A DNA stretch of 8,155 bases from positions 1 to 8,155 of the forward strand of contig CAYYXF010000061.1 of the NCBI GenBank assembly GCA_964475545.1, written 5' to 3'. The stretch is from DASPTR01 sp964475545 (GTDB lineage Archaea > Thermoproteota > Bathyarchaeia > Bathyarchaeales > Bathycorpusculaceae). The translations under genes and the position numbers were made by a program. The notes beneath the pieces were generated by a model, which saw only the letters and a program-made list of their open reading frames with translations, searched no databases and had not been told where the DNA came from. Below, in pieces: positions 5,820 to 8,155 of the stretch; within the stretch, counting starts at the first letter, position 1; every line of letters starts with the position of its first letter.

Positions 5820-6433
5820 TGGTAGTTCTCTTGAAAGTTTGCGGCATAATTGGCAGCCCGAAAAAGAATGGGAACGTAGACATACTTGTTTCACAAGTGT
5901 TGAAGGGCGCGAGCAGCCAAAGGGCTGAAACGTGCAAGGTCTACCTCAATGACTTGCAGATCAAGCCCTGCCAAAGCTGCGGGGGTGACCCACATCCGAA
6001 ATACTGCCTGTTTGAAGACGATATGAAAACGATATACACTCTGCTACAATCTTGTGACGCAATAGTACTGGGTTCGCCCGTGTATTTCGATACAGTAAGC
6101 GCACAAACCAAGCTTATGATAGACCGCTGCAACTGCCTCATGCCATACGTGGAACGTGCTGATGGAACCTACGGCTTCGAGAGAAGAATGAAAAAACGCA
6201 AGAAAGGAGTTTTCATAGCCGTCGCCGGCTCTGAGCAAGAGTTCAACACTATTCAGACCACGATAAAGGGTTTTTTCAACTGGGCAAACATAAAACTGGC
6301 TGATACCCTGCTGTACCAACACGACGATAACGTCTTAGGCGGCGTGAAGAACGACAAGGAAAAAATGGACAAAGCCCTTGAAATCGGTGTCCGACTCGCT
6401 TGTAAGGAAAAAAAGAGCTACCCAAAACAGTGA
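5819..6433 (+). CDS. NADPH-dependent FMN reductase / iron-sulfur flavoprotein-like protein
   Basis: A 204-residue protein beginning with the FMN-reductase strand and phosphate loop VCGIIGSPKKNGNV (7-20). A cysteine motif CQSCGGDPHPKYC follows (Cys51, Cys54, Cys63), then the usual FEDDM (65-69), and IVLGSPVYF (82-90), which contacts flavin. The layout is that of methanogen-type iron-sulfur flavoprotein (Isf) relatives, which bind FMN and a [4Fe-4S] cluster and act in electron transfer or oxidative stress. The classical motif C-x2-C-x2-C-x5-C keeps its overall length here, but the third cysteine is Asp57. The start is either GTG 5819, overlapping the flavodoxin stop (TAGTG), or TTG 5831, which gives MKVCGIIGSP and matches the usual family N-terminus better. 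It is co-transcribed with the flavodoxin gene and ends 2 nt from a convergent tRNA. Confidence 0.88.
   Translation: MVVLLKVCGIIGSPKKNGNVDILVSQVLKGASSQRAETCKVYLNDLQIKPCQSCGGDPHPKYCLFEDDMKTIYTLLQSCDAIVLGSPVYFDTVSAQTKLMIDRCNCLMPYVERADGTYGFERRMKKRKKGVFIAVAGSEQEFNTIQTTIKGFFNWANIKLADTLLYQHDDNVLGGVKNDKEKMDKALEIGVRLACKEKKSYPKQ
6408..6414 (-). terminator. T-tract terminator for the tRNA gene
   Basis: Seven consecutive T on the minus strand lie 22 nt beyond the mature 3' end of the tRNA, preceded by a TTTT at 6427-6424. Archaeal RNA polymerase stops at such oligo-T runs. The tract lies inside the end of the flavoprotein coding region on the other strand. Confidence 0.45.
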
Positions 6434-6435
6434 AG

Positions 6436-6530
6436 TGGGCCCGGGGCGATTTGAACACCCGACCAACAGGTCTCTCAATGCACTAGTCATTTATGAGCCT
6501 GGCGCTCTAACCGGGCTGAGCTACGGGCCC
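6436..6530 (-). tRNA. tRNA with CAU anticodon (Ile2 or elongator Met), with intron
   Basis: Read on the minus strand, a full cloverleaf forms: acceptor GGGCCCG/CGGGCCC with discriminator A73, D stem GCTC/GAGC, anticodon stem CCAGG/CCTGT, loop CTCATA-A, variable TGGTC, T stem GGGTG/CGCCC with loop TTCAAAT. No CCA is encoded. The anticodon CAU is at 6495-6493. A 20-nt intron lies between positions 37 and 38. The acceptor stem GGGCCCG is that of archaeal tRNA-Ile, so this may be the Ile2 tRNA whose C34 is modified to agmatidine to read AUA; elongator Met is the alternative. Initiator is unlikely because the first pair is G-C, not A-U. The outermost anticodon-stem pair is a C27/U43 mismatch. Confidence 0.92.
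6472..6491 (-). other. 20-nt tRNA intron at canonical position 37/38 with bulge-helix-bulge
   Basis: The intron runs from 6491 to 6472. TGAG (6477-6474) inside it pairs with CTCA of the anticodon loop (positions 32-35, 6497-6494), giving a 4-bp central helix. On each side is a 3-nt bulge, UA|A at the 5' site and AG|A at the 3' site, with cleavage after the second base. ATG/CAT (6490-6488 with 6480-6478) can close the intron's own short stem. This is the archaeal splicing endonuclease substrate. Confidence 0.88.
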
Positions 6531-6564
6531 ATGCTTGTCTGCGGTATTATGCTATTTTCAAGTT

Positions 6565-6573
6565 GATTTAAAC
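6565..6573 (-). promoter_or_regulatory. TATA-like box for the tRNA gene
   Basis: GTTTAAATC on the minus strand is centred about 39 nt before the mature 5' end of the tRNA at 6530, implying initiation near 6543 and a short 5' leader for RNase P to remove. A second box, CTTATATG (minus strand, 6589-6582), lies further upstream and is an alternative. Confidence 0.4.
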
Positions 6574-6597
6574 GTTTTCTGCATATAAGCTGCTTGT

Positions 6598-6611
6598 GAA
6601 AGATTTAAAAA
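6598..6611 (+). promoter_or_regulatory. BRE/TATA-like promoter of the glutaredoxin-like gene
   Basis: GAAAGATTTAAAAA is a good archaeal promoter core. Initiation about 25 nt downstream (near 6632) precedes the GGAAGGAG ribosome-binding site at 6638-6645. It therefore excludes the upstream GTG at 6596 as a start and supports GTG 6656. Confidence 0.5.
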
Positions 6612-6655
6612 GTCCGCTCTGTGGTAAGATAGGGTTTGGAAGGAGAAAGCGTACT

Positions 6656-6952
6656 GTGGAACTGAAGGTCTTTACTTTGCCCAGCTGTTCTACCTGCCCC
6701 TTGGCGAAGACAATCGCTTCAGAAGTTGCACAGAGGCTCAATATTACGTATAAAGAGGTTGACTTGGCGTCCGAAGAGGGGATGAGAGAAGCGAAGACTT
6801 ATGATATTATGAGTACGCCCAGCATAGTTGTAGATGAGGAGGTCCTTTTCAGAGGGCAACTAGTCTCAAGAGAGAGGCTTGAGCAGGAAGTAAGAAAGCG
6901 AATAGAAAAATGGGTGGAGAGGGCTTCCAAGGAACATATGCAGCCCACATGA
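6656..6952 (+). CDS. Glutaredoxin/thioredoxin-like dithiol protein
   Basis: A 98-residue thioredoxin-fold protein. The first strand ELKVFTLPSCSTCP holds the redox motif Cys11-Ser-Thr-Cys14 followed by Pro15. The second strand is NITYKEVDLASEEGMREAKTYDI, and the cis-proline loop MSTPSIVVDEEVLFRG places Pro55 beside the active site. The length and order fit small archaeal glutaredoxin-like/MJ0307-type proteins that reduce disulfides or pass electrons to other redox proteins. A longer frame opens at GTG 6596, but its 20 extra residues coincide with the promoter. GTG 6656 has GGAAGGAG (6638-6645) 10 nt upstream, so it is chosen. The C-terminus (about 73-98) is a highly charged helix. Its neighbours are two flavoproteins and a DNA glycosylase, consistent with a redox context, but it has its own promoter. 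Confidence 0.88.
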   Translation: MELKVFTLPSCSTCPLAKTIASEVAQRLNITYKEVDLASEEGMREAKTYDIMSTPSIVVDEEVLFRGQLVSRERLEQEVRKRIEKWVERASKEHMQPT

Positions 6953-6962
6953 ACGTTCGCCC

Positions 6963-6968
6963 TTTTTT
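6963..6968 (+). terminator. T-tract terminator after the glutaredoxin-like gene
   Basis: Six T residues lie 11-16 nt beyond the TGA stop, a typical archaeal termination signal. They are followed at 6977-7000 by a 7-bp inverted repeat (TTCTCTT/AAGAGAA, 10-nt loop) that may act for either convergent gene. Confidence 0.4.
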
Positions 6969-7001
6969 CAGGTCCGTTCTCTTCAGCCGCGGAAAGAGAA
7001 T

Positions 7002-7874
7002 CTAGTGCAGTGTCCGTTCGTAATGATATAAGTACTCTTGGGCGTACCCTGCGAATTTCCCGAAGTATTTTCGCCCGAATAAGCTGAGTTTTTCGTATTC
7101 CCGATTCGTCAATGACTGCTTGTCTTCGATTTTGCTGATGAATTCGGCTGGGAAATGCCTTCTGTAGTGTCTTAGAATAACCCTTTTTATCCAAACGTCG
7201 ATTGGAAAGGCTTCAAATTTGTCCAAGGAAAAGAGCAGGATGCAATCTGCAACTTTCTGACCTATTCCTGGGAAACGTAGGAGCTCTGCTCTTGCCTCAT
7301 CATAGTCGGTCTTCTTCAAACGTTCAAAGTCGACGAGGGTCTCATAAACCATTTTGGCTGTTTCGTGAACATATCTGGTCCTATAGCCGAGACCGCATTT
7401 GGCAAGCTCATCCGCAGATGCTTTCGCCAGCTTCTCAGGCGTCGGGAATGTGTAGAAATCATAGCTGTCAAGACAGACTTTGTCTCCGAGTCTGCATGAA
7501 AGGTTGAGCAGCATTCGTTTTATTGCGGCAATGTTCTTGTAGGTTGCGCAAATGTATGAGATTAAGCATTCCCAAGGGTCTTGGCGTAGAATCCGCAAAC
7601 CTCCAAAAGTGGCAATCGCTTGCTTGATGTGCTTGTCTTTGCTGATTTGCGACAGGATGCTGGTTAGATCATCGTGCAGACCAAGATAATTCTTCACGAA
7701 ATGGGTGTCTGTGTTCTCGATTTCCAAGCAATCCTCAATTTGGCGTATTTTGAGGACTCTTTCGCCCACGACGCCGTACCACCATTCACTTTGTTTGTCC
7801 CATCTGAACGTCTGCCCGCAGCAGAGGGTAACGTCTAGGTTGAATGGACTTGAAGGATTTAGCTTAATTTTCAT
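7002..7874 (-). CDS. ogg: 8-oxoguanine DNA glycosylase/AP lyase, OGG1 type
   Basis: A 290-residue enzyme of the OGG1 family that removes 8-oxoguanine from DNA and nicks the abasic site by beta-elimination. The N-terminal domain includes CCGQTFRWDKQSEWWYGVV (18-36), the OGG_N signature. The helix-hairpin-helix GPD motif is LLRFPGIGQKVADCILLFSLDKFEAFPIDVWIKR (198-231), with catalytic Lys207 and Asp226, matching VGTKVADC and PVDV in human OGG1. Having the full N-terminal domain separates it from the shorter archaeal Ogg2 and AGOG enzymes. The ATG at 7874 has an AGTGAT motif 5 nt upstream. It is convergent with the glutaredoxin-like gene and lies 62 nt downstream of the partial gene at the right edge. 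No clear TATA box is seen in between, so the two may be co-transcribed. Confidence 0.93.
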   Translation of the reverse strand: MKIKLNPSSPFNLDVTLCCGQTFRWDKQSEWWYGVVGERVLKIRQIEDCLEIENTDTHFVKNYLGLHDDLTSILSQISKDKHIKQAIATFGGLRILRQDPWECLISYICATYKNIAAIKRMLLNLSCRLGDKVCLDSYDFYTFPTPEKLAKASADELAKCGLGYRTRYVHETAKMVYETLVDFERLKKTDYDEARAELLRFPGIGQKVADCILLFSLDKFEAFPIDVWIKRVILRHYRRHFPAEFISKIEDKQSLTNREYEKLSLFGRKYFGKFAGYAQEYLYHYERTLH

Positions 7875-7936
7875 CTAGTATCACTTTCAGATCTGCCAAA
7901 GCAATGTAGCATCAACAGCTGGCGTTGAAGACAACC

Positions 7937-8155
7937 TCACAGTGACTTGATGCTCTGAAGTATTGCTTTCTTAAGGTCCTCTTTGGTCTTGTAAGGTTTC
8001 CAGCCCAGTGTCTTCTGTATCTTCTTGGTTGATTCTATCGCTCTGCCTATAGACGCTTGGTCCGCGGCTAGCCTGACCTTGCTCTTCGAATTTGTGTTTT
8101 TGATCAGGAATCTGTACAGTTCATAGTAGGTTATGAAGGTGGCTGGATTCGATAA
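7937..8155 (-). CDS. C-terminal part of a protein, possibly an extended SDR / sugar-nucleotide epimerase
   Basis: Seventy-two residues are visible, from the window edge to TGA at 7939-7937; the start lies outside. The tail ASIGRAIESTKKIQKTLGWKPYKTKEDLKKAI resembles the end of NAD-dependent epimerase/dehydratase proteins, where a helix is followed by LGWKP and a final helix that anchors the substrate domain. The cofactor-binding part is not in view, so this is a suggestion by resemblance only. The frame is clearly coding: no interruptions, plausible composition, and codon choice like its neighbours. The OGG gene starts 62 nt downstream on the same strand. Confidence 0.75.
   Translation of the reverse strand, partial: LSNPATFITYYELYRFLIKNTNSKSKVRLAADQASIGRAIESTKKIQKTLGWKPYKTKEDLKKAILQSIKSL

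Noticed and set aside
1..8155. CRISPR array, transposon, integrase or attachment site
   Set aside because: No regularly spaced repeats, transposase or recombinase motifs were seen. The tRNA has no duplicated 3' end nearby that would mark an integrated element.

Overview
The window looks like a piece of an archaeal chromosome. The main evidence is a tRNA gene with a 20-nt intron at the canonical 37/38 position that folds into a bulge-helix-bulge. It is supported by A/T-rich TATA-like boxes about 45-60 nt ahead of several start codons, GGTG/GTGA-type ribosome binding sites, GTG and TTG starts, and protein families of archaeal flavour. The exact lineage cannot be fixed from this sequence. An uncultured TACK-type archaeon such as Bathyarchaeia is a guess, not a result.

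Layout. (1) 1-45: the first 15 codons of a leftward gene leaving the window. It is divergent from a small MoaD/ThiS-like beta-grasp protein (197-487), with a shared promoter region between them. (2) 484-3135: a leftward three-gene ABC-2 export operon (ATPase, permease, permease) with overlapping genes. Its promoter carries a perfect 14-bp palindrome. The last permease and the MoaD-like gene converge and overlap by 4 bp. (3) 3236-4438: a leftward M24 metallopeptidase of prolidase/aminopeptidase P type. (4) 4439-5330: about 890 bp without a confidently assigned gene. It holds a frame with one internal TAG, a good TATA box, a possible structured RNA, and two small ORFs that overlap each other and the flavodoxin frame by 4 nt. 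(5) 5331-6433: a rightward two-gene unit, flavodoxin-like protein then an FMN reductase/iron-sulfur flavoprotein-like protein. (6) 6436-6530: intron-containing tRNA(CAU), leftward, ending 2 nt from the flavoprotein stop codon. (7) 6656-6952: a glutaredoxin/thioredoxin-like CxxC protein, rightward. (8) 7002-7874: an OGG1-type 8-oxoguanine DNA glycosylase, leftward. (9) 7937-8155: the C-terminal end of a leftward gene, possibly an extended SDR (sugar epimerase type).

Themes. The right half groups redox flavoproteins, a small dithiol protein and an oxidative-damage glycosylase, which fits redox or oxidative-stress handling, although the genes lie on both strands and are not one operon. The left half is an exporter with what looks like dedicated repression. 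No complete novel defence or mobile system is visible: no CRISPR, transposase or integrase was seen. The most unusual material is the 4.44-5.33 kb interval, the operator-like palindrome at 3153-3166, and the Cys-to-Asp change in the flavoprotein cluster motif.
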